Below, one piece after another: positions 32,502 through 40,046 of a DNA stretch of 64,000 nt (positions are counted from its first letter, which is position 1; each line of letters opens with the position of its first letter). The notes under the pieces were generated by a model. It made no database searches and was not told the origin of the DNA. It worked only from the letters and a program-made list of their open reading frames with translations. Source of the DNA: Actinophytocola sp049647105 (GTDB lineage Bacteria > Actinomycetota > Actinomycetes > Mycobacteriales > Pseudonocardiaceae); assembly GCF_049647105.1 (NCBI RefSeq), contig NZ_JBARWZ010000010.1, positions 4,262 through 68,261 of the forward strand, read 5' to 3'. The position numbers and the translations under genes are program-made.

Positions 32502-33323
32502 ATGCTTCGAACGTGGCAGGACGTGATCGTCAAATGGCAGCTGGTGCCGGACGACCAACCTGTCGACCAGCCGGATGCCCGGCTGCACGCGGATCGTGGC
32601 CGGTCCGCGCTGGTGGCGGGGCGGCTCGACGAGGCCCTCGCCGAGTTCGAGGCCGCCGCGGCACTGCGTGCCGACCCACTCGACAGGGTGGGTGTCGGCG
32701 ACGTCTACCTCGCACGTGGCGGTTGGCATAGCGCCGAGGAGAACTACCAGGCCGCGCTGCCGTCGGGTGGGCTGGCCGCCTTGCTGGCACAGGTGGGGCT
32801 CGCGCTGGTGAAGATCGGGCAGGGGCAGGCGGCGAGCGCGGTCGCCGACCTCGAGCTGCTCGTCGCCGACCGGCCATCTGACCCGACGTTGCGGTACTAC
32901 CTGGCGAGCGCGTGGTTCTCGGCGGCGGACCAGTGCCGGTCGCGGACGGCGGACGACGTGCTGGTGATCACCAGCGAGGCGCAGCTGCGGATCTGTGAGG
33001 ACGCCGGGCGGCGGATCCTCGCGTTGGAGACCGGCGACACGGAGCTGGAGCGGGGCGCCGACCACCTGCTTTCCGAGGTGGCCGCCGGCAGGCGCTGGGC
33101 GTGGTCGCCGGAGGGCATCGCGGTGAGCCTCGCGGTGCTGATCGTCGCGCTGGGACTCATCACGGTGGTGGCGGGCGGGTTGCTGGACAACCTGGTGCTG
33201 GTGTTCGCGGGTGTGGTGGCTGGTGCGGCACTGCTTTTCGTGGTCGTGCACCGCTTCCGACGACAGACGTGGCGGCGGCGAGCCACCGAGATGGCCCCAC
33301 ACATAGTGAGACAAGGCGTCTAG
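32502..33323 (+). CDS. TPR-containing protein with C-terminal membrane anchor
   Basis: This is a 273-residue protein. The N-terminal half has tetratricopeptide-like helix pairs (ADRGRSALVAGRLDEALAEF, VGVGDVYLARGGWHSAEENY, VGLALVKIGQGQAASAVADL). The C-terminus has two closely spaced transmembrane helices (GIAVSLAVLIVALGLITVVA; LVLVFAGVVAGAALLFVVV) and a basic tail (RRQTWRRR). An adaptor role at the membrane is inferred; no partner is evident. The 438-bp stretch from its stop to the next gene is filled mainly by the tandem repeat. Confidence 0.78.
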   Translation: MLRTWQDVIVKWQLVPDDQPVDQPDARLHADRGRSALVAGRLDEALAEFEAAAALRADPLDRVGVGDVYLARGGWHSAEENYQAALPSGGLAALLAQVGLALVKIGQGQAASAVADLELLVADRPSDPTLRYYLASAWFSAADQCRSRTADDVLVITSEAQLRICEDAGRRILALETGDTELERGADHLLSEVAAGRRWAWSPEGIAVSLAVLIVALGLITVVAGGLLDNLVLVFAGVVAGAALLFVVVHRFRRQTWRRRATEMAPHIVRQGV

Positions 33324-33349
33324 GAGGGCCTGGTCTAGGGATCCTGGCC

Positions 33350-33750
33350 TATTCAGGGATCTGTGAGCGAGGGTCTGGGCCTGACCAGCAGCGACCTCAG
33401 GGGAACGTGACGGCACCCAGCCACCAACCACCTGCGATCCCCAGCTGTCGCTGGGTCGAGACCAACACTGTGAATTCCGGGGAGGCGGACTAGCGACGGC
33501 ACCCAGCCACCAACCACCTGCGATCCGCAGCTGTCGCTGGGTCGAGACCAACACTTTAAAATTCCGGGGAGGCGGACTAGCGACGGCACCCAGCCGCCAA
33601 CCACCTGCGATCCGCAACTGTCGCTGGGTCGACACCAACACTGTGAATTCCGGGGAGGCGGACTAGCGACCGCACCCAGCCACCAACCATCCACGGTCCG
33701 AGGATGCGCTGGGTCGACACCAACACTTTGAAACTCCGGGGAGGCGGATA
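33350..33750 (+). repeat. Four tandem units of the 86-bp repeat with upstream tail
   Basis: Unit starts are 33409, 33495, 33582 and 33668 (periods 86, 87, 86; the last unit ends at about 33750). Each unit runs from GACGGCACCCAGCCACC through CTGCG-ATC-CGCAG (a small hairpin) and GTCGCTGGGTCGA to CCAACACT, then CCGGGGAGGCGGACTAGC. ACCCAGC and GCTGGGT near the ends of the core form an outer stem. Units 1-3 are nearly identical; unit 4 is diverged in the core. The tail (33350-33408: GGATCTGTGAGCGAGGGTC and on) matches copies at 9750-9883 and 43-160. The final CCGGGGAGGCGGATACAGT lies 8-17 nt before the GTG of the next gene and supplies a TACAGT -10-like box. Confidence 0.95.
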
Positions 33751-33761
33751 CAGTCAGGGCT

Positions 33762-34409
33762 GTGAGTGTCGTTTACGACTGCGCGCAGGAACCTGACCGT
33801 GCCGACGGGCTTGCCGCCGCGGCGAGTGCCGTCCGAGCAGGGCGGCTCGTGGTAATGCCCACCGACACGGTGTACGGCATCGGGTCGGACGCGTTCTCGG
33901 GTACCGCGGTGCGTGCGTTGCTGGCGGCGAAGCACCGGGGGCCGGACATGCCGGTCGGGGTGCTCGTCGGATCGTGGTCGACCATCGACGGGCTCGTGCT
34001 GTCGGTGCCGAGGCACGCCCGGCAGCTCATCGAGGCGTTCTGGCCCGGTGACGTGTCGATCGTGCTGCCACACGCGCCGTCGCTGTCGTGGGACCTCGGG
34101 CAGGTCGGCGGGACCGTGATGCTGCGGATGCCGCTGCACCCGGTGGCGCTCGAGCTGCTGCGCGAGGTCGGGCCGATGGCCGTGTCCAGCGCCAACGTGT
34201 CCGGGCAGCCGCCTGCGGCCACCGTGGACGAGGCCAAGTCGCAGCTCGGGGAGTCCGTCGCGGTCTACCTCGACGGCGGCCCGTCCGGCGAACCGGTGCC
34301 GTCCACGATCGTCGACCTGTCCGGGGACGAGCCGGTGGTGCTGCGTGAGGGCGCGGTGCCGGTGGCCGCGATCTCCGAGGCGCTGGGGTCCGAGGTCAGG
34401 ACGTCCTGA
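33762..34409 (+). CDS. tsaC: L-threonylcarbamoyladenylate synthase (YrdC/Sua5 family)
   Basis: This is a 215-residue enzyme of the t6A tRNA-modification pathway; it makes threonylcarbamoyl-AMP from Thr, bicarbonate and ATP. The YrdC fold shows VVMPTDTVYGIGSDAF, a LLAAKHR Lys-x-Arg motif, WPGDVSIVLP, RMPLHPVALELLREVGPMAVSSANVSG, and a C-terminal PSTIVDLSGDEPVVLREGAV. It lacks the extra C-terminal Sua5 domain. The GTG at 33762 is preceded by TACAGT plus 7 nt, a possible leaderless promoter made by the last repeat unit. In mycobacteria this gene lies on the same strand as prmC; here it is inverted and their 3' ends overlap by 14 bp. Confidence 0.93.
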   Translation: MSVVYDCAQEPDRADGLAAAASAVRAGRLVVMPTDTVYGIGSDAFSGTAVRALLAAKHRGPDMPVGVLVGSWSTIDGLVLSVPRHARQLIEAFWPGDVSIVLPHAPSLSWDLGQVGGTVMLRMPLHPVALELLREVGPMAVSSANVSGQPPAATVDEAKSQLGESVAVYLDGGPSGEPVPSTIVDLSGDEPVVLREGAVPVAAISEALGSEVRTS

Positions 34410-35244
34410 TCGCGGTCGCGAACCGCGGCCGCCCTGCCAGGTCGTCGTGGTCCTCGACGTCCGTCAGGACCTTCCTGTTCGTCAGCAGCCCGGGCACCGA
34501 CTCGCGCTGGCTGTCGTCGTGCTCGATCGCGACGGCACCCCCCGGGGTCAGCAACCTGGCCGCCAGGTTCACCACGTGCCTGATCACCGTGAGGCCGTCG
34601 CTGCCCGCGAACACCGCCCTGGCCGGGTCGTGCTCCCCCACCTCCGGCGGCACTGGCGTGCCGGCCGGCACGTACGGCGGGTTGCACAGCACCAGGTCGA
34701 CCTGGGCGTGCAGCTCGGCGAACAGGTCCGGGTCCGCCACGTCCCCGGCGTGCAGCTTGACCCGGCTCGACGCCATGTTGCGGCGGGCCCACGCCAGCGC
34801 GGTCGTGTCGATCTCCACGGCGTGGACCTCCGCGTCGGGCCGTGCCGCCGCCACCGCGATGGCCAGCGCGCCGGTGCCGGTGCACAGGTCCACGACGACC
34901 GGGTTCTCCCGTCCCGCAAGGAAGGTCAGACCCCACTCCAGCAGCAGCTCGGTCTCCGGCCTCGGCACGAACACGCCGGGGCCGACCTCCAGGGTCACCG
35001 TCCCCATCACGGCCCAGCCCAGCAGGTGCTGCAGGGGGATCCGCTTCGCGCGCTGGTGCACGAGCTGACCGATCGCCTCGACGACCTGGCGGTCCACGAG
35101 CGGGACCATCATCAGCTTGCCGCGCTCGACGCCGAGCACGTGTGCCGCGATCAGCTCCGCGTCCACGCGCGGCGAGGCCACCCCGGCGTCCGCCAGGATG
35201 CGTTCCGCCTCCATGATCGCGAGGCGAAGCGGCTGTCTCGACAT
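34396..35244 (-). CDS. prmC: Release factor glutamine methyltransferase
   Basis: This 282-residue PrmC (HemK) methylates the Gln of the GGQ motif in release factors. The N-terminal helical domain is followed by the SAM-binding site VVDLCTGTGALAIAVAAARPD and the catalytic NPPY motif (LVLCNPPYVPAG). The family motif VPRPETELLLEWGL precedes it. The gene starts 13 bp after prfA, whose product is its substrate, so the pair is coupled. Its stop lies inside the convergent tsaC gene. Confidence 0.96.
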   Translation of the reverse strand: MSRQPLRLAIMEAERILADAGVASPRVDAELIAAHVLGVERGKLMMVPLVDRQVVEAIGQLVHQRAKRIPLQHLLGWAVMGTVTLEVGPGVFVPRPETELLLEWGLTFLAGRENPVVVDLCTGTGALAIAVAAARPDAEVHAVEIDTTALAWARRNMASSRVKLHAGDVADPDLFAELHAQVDLVLCNPPYVPAGTPVPPEVGEHDPARAVFAGSDGLTVIRHVVNLAARLLTPGGAVAIEHDDSQRESVPGLLTNRKVLTDVEDHDDLAGRPRFATAIRTS

Positions 35245-35257
35245 GGCGGTCAGCCTG

Positions 35258-36334
35258 TCACGACGACTGATGGGCGGCGAGTCGTTCGTCGCGGTCGGCG
35301 GTGGCGAGGGCGTCGACCACGCCGTCCAGGTCGCCGTTCAGCACCTGGTCCAGGTTGTAGGCCTTGTAGTTCACGCGGTGGTCGGAGATGCGGTTCTCCG
35401 GGAAGTTGTAGGTGCGGACCCGCTCGGAGCGGTCGACGGTGCGCACCTGGCTCGCGCGTGCCGCCGACGCCTGCTTCGCGGCCTCCTCCTCGGCGGCCGC
35501 GGCCAGCCTGGCCTTCAGCACCTGCATCGCGCGCGTCTTGTTCTGCAACTGACTGCGCTCGTTCTGGCAGGACACCACGATGCCGGTCGGCAGGTGCGTG
35601 ATGCGGACGGCGGAGTCGGTGGTGTTGACGCTCTGGCCGCCCTTGCCCGACGAACGGAACACGTCGATGCGCAGCTCCTTCTCCGGGATCTCCACGTCCT
35701 CGACGGTGTCATGCACGTCCGGGTACACGAGTACACCGGCCGCGGAGGTGTGGATGCGGCCCTGCGACTCGGTGGCGGGGACACGCTGCACGCGGTGCAC
35801 GCCACCCTCGAACTTCAGGCGCGACCACACGCCGTCGGCGGTCGGGGTCTTCGAGCGGATGGTGACCGTCGCGTCCTTGTACCCACCCAGCTCGGTCTCG
35901 GTGCCGTCCAGGACCTCCGTTGACCAGCCGTGCTTCTCCGCGTACCGCAGGTACATGCGCAGCAGGTCGCCCGCGAACAGGGCCGACTCGTCGCCGCCCT
36001 CGCCGGACTTGATCTCCAGGATGAGGTCGTCGCCGTCGTGCGGATCCCTGGGCAGCAGCAGCTCGGTGAGCTTGGTCTCCAGCGCGGGGACCTTCTCCTC
36101 GAGGGCCGTGGCCTCCTCGGCGAACGCCGGATCCTCCGACAGCTCACGGGCCGTCGCCAGGTCGTCGCGGGCCCGCTCCAGCTCACGCAGAGCGCGGACG
36201 ATCGGGGTCAGCTCGGCGTAGCGGCGGCCCAGCTTGCGCGCACGGGCCTGGTCGCCGTGCACCGCCGGGTCCGCGAGCGACTTCTCCAGCCCGGCGTACT
36301 CGCCGAGCAGCTCACCGAGCGATGACGCGTCCAC
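35258..36334 (-). CDS. prfA: Peptide chain release factor 1
   Basis: This 358-residue RF1 reads UAA and UAG. The catalytic GGQ is in RSSGKGGQSVNTTDSAVRI. The codon-recognition tripeptide region lies in GVHRVQRVPATESQGRIHTS, with the PAT expected of RF1. GTG 36334 gives the normal N-terminus. A terminator hairpin from the rpmE transcript lies 31 bp upstream. Confidence 0.97.
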   Translation of the reverse strand: MDASSLGELLGEYAGLEKSLADPAVHGDQARARKLGRRYAELTPIVRALRELERARDDLATARELSEDPAFAEEATALEEKVPALETKLTELLLPRDPHDGDDLILEIKSGEGGDESALFAGDLLRMYLRYAEKHGWSTEVLDGTETELGGYKDATVTIRSKTPTADGVWSRLKFEGGVHRVQRVPATESQGRIHTSAAGVLVYPDVHDTVEDVEIPEKELRIDVFRSSGKGGQSVNTTDSAVRITHLPTGIVVSCQNERSQLQNKTRAMQVLKARLAAAAEEEAAKQASAARASQVRTVDRSERVRTYNFPENRISDHRVNYKAYNLDQVLNGDLDGVVDALATADRDERLAAHQSS

Positions 36335-36364
36335 ACTTGTCCCTCTCGTGACGTAGACACGAAA

Positions 36365-36395
36365 ACGGCGTCCACCCAGGTCGGGTGGACGCCGT
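36365..36395 (-). terminator. Terminator of rpmE
   Basis: ACGGCGTCCACCC (36365-36377) pairs perfectly with GGGTGGACGCCGT (36383-36395) around a 5-nt loop. It lies 9 bp past the rpmE stop and before prfA. Confidence 0.85.
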
Positions 36396-36403
36396 GATCG
36401 AAG

Positions 36404-36625
36404 CTACTTGGCCTTCTTCTCCCGCTTGCCGTAGCGGGCCTCGAAGCGCGCGACCCGGCCACCGGTGTCGAGGATCTTCTGCTTGCCCGTGTAGAACGGG
36501 TGGCAGTTCGAACAGACTTCGACGTGGATGCTGCCCGACTTCTTGGTGCTGTGCGTGGTGAACGTGTTCCCACAGCCACAGGTGACCTCGGTCGTGACGT
36601 ACTCGGGGTGAATTCCGGTCTTCAC
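36404..36625 (-). CDS. rpmE: 50S ribosomal protein L31 (zinc-binding form)
   Basis: This 73-residue L31 begins KTGIHPEYVTTEVTCGCGN and keeps the zinc ligands CGCG and CSNCHPFYTGK, so it is the C+ form. It has the usual basic C-terminus (RYGKREKKAK). The gene is flanked by terminators on both sides (36712-36749 behind rho, 36365-36395 after it) and should be an independent transcript. The 134-bp gap upstream would hold its promoter. Confidence 0.97.
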   Translation of the reverse strand: MKTGIHPEYVTTEVTCGCGNTFTTHSTKKSGSIHVEVCSNCHPFYTGKQKILDTGGRVARFEARYGKREKKAK

Positions 36626-36711
36626 AGATCTTGCCCTTTCTCGGTGGCCGCCGGGTCCCCGTCGAACGTTGGGGTGAACCGGAGCCGGACTCGACCTAAC
36701 AGTCTGCCAGA

Positions 36712-36749
36712 TGTCCTGGCAGGGGCTTCAACACGCCCCTACCAGGACA
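36712..36749 (-). terminator. Terminator of rho
   Basis: TGTCCTGGCAGGGGC (36712-36726) pairs with GCCCCTACCAGGACA (36735-36749), one mismatch, 8-nt loop, 10 bp after the rho stop codon. Confidence 0.85.
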
Positions 36750-36759
36750 TATTCCGGCT

Positions 36760-38814
36760 TCAGTCGTCGTTGACGGACGGTGTGTTCTTCGCCACCTGCA
36801 TCAGGAACTCGATGTTGGTGCGGGTCTTGCGGAGCTGGGTCAGCAGCAGGTCGATGGCCTGCTGGTTGTCCAGCGCGTGCAGCACGCGGCGCAGCTTCAC
36901 GGTGACGGCCAGCTCGTCCGGCGGGAGCAGCAGCTCCTCCTTACGAGTGCCGGACGCGTCGACGTTGACCGCCGGGAACGTGCGCTTGTCGGCGATCTTG
37001 CGGTCGAGGATGAGCTCGGCGTTACCCGTGCCCTTGAACTCCTCGAAGATCACCGTGTCACCCGCGGACCCGGTCTCGACCAGTGAGGTCGCGAAGATGG
37101 TCAGCGAGCCGCCGTCCTCGATGTTGCGTGCCGCACCCAGGAACCGCTTCGGCGGGTACAGCGCGGTCGAGTCGACACCACCGGACAGGATCCGGCCGGA
37201 CGCCGGGGCCGCCAGGTTGTACGCACGGCCGAGGCGGGTGATCGAGTCGAGCAGCACGACCACGTCGTGGCCCATCTCGACCAGGCGCTTGGCCCGCTCG
37301 ATCGACAGCTCCGCGACCGTGGTGTGGTCGCCGGGCGGGCGGTCGAAGGTCGAGGCGATGACCTCTCCCTTCACCGACCGCTGCATGTCGGTGACCTCTT
37401 CCGGCCGCTCGTCCACGAGGACGACCATCAGGTAGACCTCGGGGTTGTTGGTGGTGATCGCGTTGGCGATCGCCTGCAGCACCGAGGTCTTGCCCGCCTT
37501 CGGCGGCGACACGATGAGCGCGCGCTGCCCCTTGCCGACCGGCATCACCAGGTCGATGACGCGGGTGGTGAGGATGTGCGACTCGGTCTCGAGACGCAGC
37601 CGCTCGTTGGGGTAGAGCGGCGTCAGCTTGGTGAACTCGGGACGCTGCTTGGCCTGGTCCGAGTCCAGCCCGTTGATCGTCTCGACACGCACCAGCGGGT
37701 TGAACTTCTGCCGCTGCTGCTCGCCCTCGCGGGGCTGGCGCACCATGCCGGTGATCGCGTCGCCCCGGCGCAGGCCGTGCTTGCGGACCAGCGACAGCGA
37801 CACGTACACGTCGTTCGGGCCGGCGAGGTAGCCGGACGTGCGGACGAACGCGTAGTTCTCCAGCACGTCGAGCACACCGGCGACGGGCAGGAGGACGTCG
37901 TCCTCGCGCACCTCGGTGTCCGGGGCGTCGCTCCGGCCACCGCCGGTGCTGGGGCCAGTGCCCCGGCGGCGACGGTCGCGGAACCTGCGGCCGCGCCTGC
38001 GGCCACCGTCCTCGTCATCGTCGTCGTCGGGACCGTTGTCGCGGTCGCGGTCGTTGCGACCGGAGTTGCGCTGGTCACCGCGGTTGTCCTGGTTGCGGCC
38101 ACCGCGGTTGTCCTGGTTGCGGCCGCCACGGTCGCCCCGGTCGCCCCGGTCACCACGGTCGCCCCGGTCACCACGGTCGCCCCGGTCACCACGGTCGTTG
38201 CGGTCGTTCCGGCCGCCGCGGTCATCACGCCTGTCGCCCTGCTGCTTCTCGGCGGGCTTCTCGTCGACGGAGCCGCGCTGGTCACCGCGGCTGTCGCCAC
38301 GGTTGTCAGTGCGGTTGTCGCCGCGACTGTCAGTGCGGTTGTCGTCCCGCTTCTCGGCCTGCTCCGGCGATCCGACCGCACGGCTCGAGCTGCGGCGACG
38401 GCGGTTGCCATCGCGACGACCGCCATCTTCGGCGTCGGACTGCTCGGCCTTCGGCTCGGACTCGGTCCTGACCTCCGCCTTGGCCTTCGCGGGCTTGTCA
38501 GCGGCCGGCTTGTCGTCGATGCCGAGCGGCAGCGTGTCGGCCGCCGTTTTCGCGCTCGAGGCAGGCTTCGACGAGCCGCCGGACTGGCGCTCCTTGATGG
38601 CCGCTATCAGGTCTCCCTTGCGCATCCCGGCGGTGCCGGTGATGCCGAGCTGGCCTGCGAGCTCCCGAAGCTCCGCAAGGACCATGCCGGTGAGACCGGC
38701 GCGACGCTTGGCACCCCCGTTTGCGCTGGTGCGCTGTGTTGTGTCGGCCGCACCGGCAGCGGTGTCGACCGTGCCGTTGGCAGTCTCGCTGCCCAGCAGA
38801 TCAGTGTTGCTCAC
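36760..38814 (-). CDS. rho: Transcription termination factor Rho with extended Arg/Asp/Gly/Asn-rich insert
   Basis: This 684-residue hexameric RNA helicase is far longer than E. coli Rho (419). The N-terminal Rho_N helix domain (VLAELRELAGQLGITGTAGM, RKGDLIAAIKERQSGG) is followed by an insert of about 200 residues at about 95-290. The insert is rich in Arg, Asp, Asn and Gly, with repeats such as RGDRGDRGD and GGRNQDNRG, and then RRRGRRFRDRRRRG. The RNA-binding cold-shock domain follows (GVLDVLENYAFVRTSGYL). The ATPase core has PPKAGKTSVLQAIA (Walker A), VLVDERPEEVTDMQRSVKG and DSITRLGRAYN. Such inserts are typical of actinobacterial Rho and add RNA affinity. A 329-bp leader precedes the gene. 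Confidence 0.97.
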   Translation of the reverse strand: MSNTDLLGSETANGTVDTAAGAADTTQRTSANGGAKRRAGLTGMVLAELRELAGQLGITGTAGMRKGDLIAAIKERQSGGSSKPASSAKTAADTLPLGIDDKPAADKPAKAKAEVRTESEPKAEQSDAEDGGRRDGNRRRRSSSRAVGSPEQAEKRDDNRTDSRGDNRTDNRGDSRGDQRGSVDEKPAEKQQGDRRDDRGGRNDRNDRGDRGDRGDRGDRGDRGDRGDRGGRNQDNRGGRNQDNRGDQRNSGRNDRDRDNGPDDDDDEDGGRRRGRRFRDRRRRGTGPSTGGGRSDAPDTEVREDDVLLPVAGVLDVLENYAFVRTSGYLAGPNDVYVSLSLVRKHGLRRGDAITGMVRQPREGEQQRQKFNPLVRVETINGLDSDQAKQRPEFTKLTPLYPNERLRLETESHILTTRVIDLVMPVGKGQRALIVSPPKAGKTSVLQAIANAITTNNPEVYLMVVLVDERPEEVTDMQRSVKGEVIASTFDRPPGDHTTVAELSIERAKRLVEMGHDVVVLLDSITRLGRAYNLAAPASGRILSGGVDSTALYPPKRFLGAARNIEDGGSLTIFATSLVETGSAGDTVIFEEFKGTGNAELILDRKIADKRTFPAVNVDASGTRKEELLLPPDELAVTVKLRRVLHALDNQQAIDLLLTQLRKTRTNIEFLMQVAKNTPSVNDD
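38131..38197 (-). repeat. 18-bp tandem repeats inside the rho insert
   Basis: The plus-strand sequence GTCGCCCCGGTCACCACG recurs in direct tandem. On the coding strand it gives the RGD-type peptide repeats of the Rho insert. Two further 30-bp direct repeats (38076-38125) encode GGRNQDN-type peptides. Copy-number slippage here would change the length of the insert in frame. Confidence 0.8.
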
Positions 38815-39143
38815 TCATGTCCTTCCTGACCAGGTCCCCGCCTCCTGAGGTGGACCCGTGAACCAGCGGACCGCCGTTCGTCGAACCGAGACGGCGTACT
38901 CCGCGGCCTCGCCAACGCGGAGATTTCGGTCACCACTGGTTTCGGTGCCCGCCAACGTCGACTCCGGCTGGGAAAGGGCCGAGCCGCCGACTGAACGGAA
39001 GATGCGACCCGAGGAAAGAAAATCCTCGGGAACGACACCGGGCGCCCGTACGCGCGGTGACTGAACGCCCCTGAGGGTAGACGCACACCCTCAGGCGTGC
39101 AACAACCGGGGCTACCCGGCGTGGCACAACCCCACAACGTGGA
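38815..39143 (-). other. rho leader and thrB-rho intergenic region
   Basis: This is a 329-bp stretch without a convincing gene. The minus strand carries the long 5' leader of rho, in which autoregulation by Rho is common. A hairpin with an 8-bp perfect stem, CTGAGGGT (39071-39078) and ACCCTCAG (39087-39094) extended by CGCC/GGCG, lies near the thrB end. No CDS-like codon pattern was seen. No riboswitch fold was recognised. Confidence 0.6.
39066..39097 (-). terminator. Terminator after thrB
   Basis: The hairpin CGCCCCTGAGGGT with its complement ACCCTCAGGCG and an 8-nt loop lies 47 bp past the thrB stop, on the path of the argS-lysA-hom-thrC-thrB transcript. Confidence 0.75.
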
Positions 39144-40046
39144 CTACCTGGCGTTTGTTCCGATCGACCCGTTCGGCACGACCGTGACACCCGTCCGGTC
39201 GACTGGAAGCGCACACACGGTGAAGCCCGCGGTGTCGACTCCAGACGGGAGCGCGCCGAGGGGCGGCAGCGCGAACACGGTCGGGCCGGCGCCGGAAACC
39301 ATTGCGGGCACACCGTTCTCCCGGAGTTCACGGACCATCCGCATGGTGTCCGGCCACGCCTTCTCGCGGTAGTCCTGGTGCAGCCTGTCCTCTGTGGCCG
39401 GCAGCAGGAGGTCGGGCCGGGCGGTCAGTGCGTGCACGGCGAGCGCACAGCGACCCGCGACGAAGGCGGCGTCGGAGTGCGGAACGTTGCCGGGAAGCAA
39501 CCCACGCGTGACCGATGTCGCGGACCGCGTGCCGGGAACCAGCACGACCGGCGCGAGGTCATGGTGCGGTTCGAGACGCACGGCCCGGAACCGGGTTCCT
39601 TCCGACCATGCCAGAACCAGGCCGCCGTACAGGGAAGCGGCCACGTTGTCGGCGTGCCCCTCGAACTCGGCGGCGAGCCGCAGCGCATCCCCGTCGAGCT
39701 CCCTCCCGGCCAGCCCGTACGCCGCGGCGACGCCCGCGACGATCGCGGCGGCCGACGAGCCGAGGCCGCGTGCGTGCGGGATCGCGTTGTGACACCGCAG
39801 GGACACCCCGGGCAGCGCGACACCGAGCGCGTCCACACCGGCACGCAGCGCACGCACGACGAGATGCTCCTCGTTCGTCGGCACCTCGGCCGCGCCCTCG
39901 CCGGTGACCTCGACCTGGACATCTCCGCCGGTCACGGTCACCTCGACGGTGTCGTACAGGCCGAGCGCCATGCCGAGCGCGTCGAAACCGGGGCCGAGGT
40001 TTGCGGTGGACGCGGGCACCCGGACCCTGACGGACGACCCGTTCAT
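39144..40046 (-). CDS. thrB: Homoserine kinase
   Basis: This 300-residue GHMP kinase phosphorylates homoserine in threonine synthesis. It opens VRVRVPASTANLGPGFDALG (motif 1), has the ATP-binding PHARGLGSSAAAIVAG (motif 2) and the C-terminal PAMVSGAGPTVFAL (motif 3). The ATG overlaps the thrC stop by 4 bp (ATGA), so translation is coupled. It is the last gene of the aspartate-family operon. Confidence 0.97.
   Translation of the reverse strand: MNGSSVRVRVPASTANLGPGFDALGMALGLYDTVEVTVTGGDVQVEVTGEGAAEVPTNEEHLVVRALRAGVDALGVALPGVSLRCHNAIPHARGLGSSAAAIVAGVAAAYGLAGRELDGDALRLAAEFEGHADNVAASLYGGLVLAWSEGTRFRAVRLEPHHDLAPVVLVPGTRSATSVTRGLLPGNVPHSDAAFVAGRCALAVHALTARPDLLLPATEDRLHQDYREKAWPDTMRMVRELRENGVPAMVSGAGPTVFALPPLGALPSGVDTAGFTVCALPVDRTGVTVVPNGSIGTNAR

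Noticed and set aside
31812..33641. 609-codon minus-strand frame reaching through the repeat array
   Set aside because: Only the 3' 210 codons look like protein. The upstream part is antisense to the TPR gene and translates the 86-bp repeat (RIAGGWWLGAV-like runs).
33409..33750. CRISPR array
   Set aside because: The whole 86-bp period is repeated with no unique spacers, and there are no cas genes; it is a tandem repeat of a dispersed element.
38815..39143. Riboswitch or T-box upstream of rho/thrB
   Set aside because: No conserved riboswitch core was recognised; the visible hairpin is better explained as the thrB terminator.
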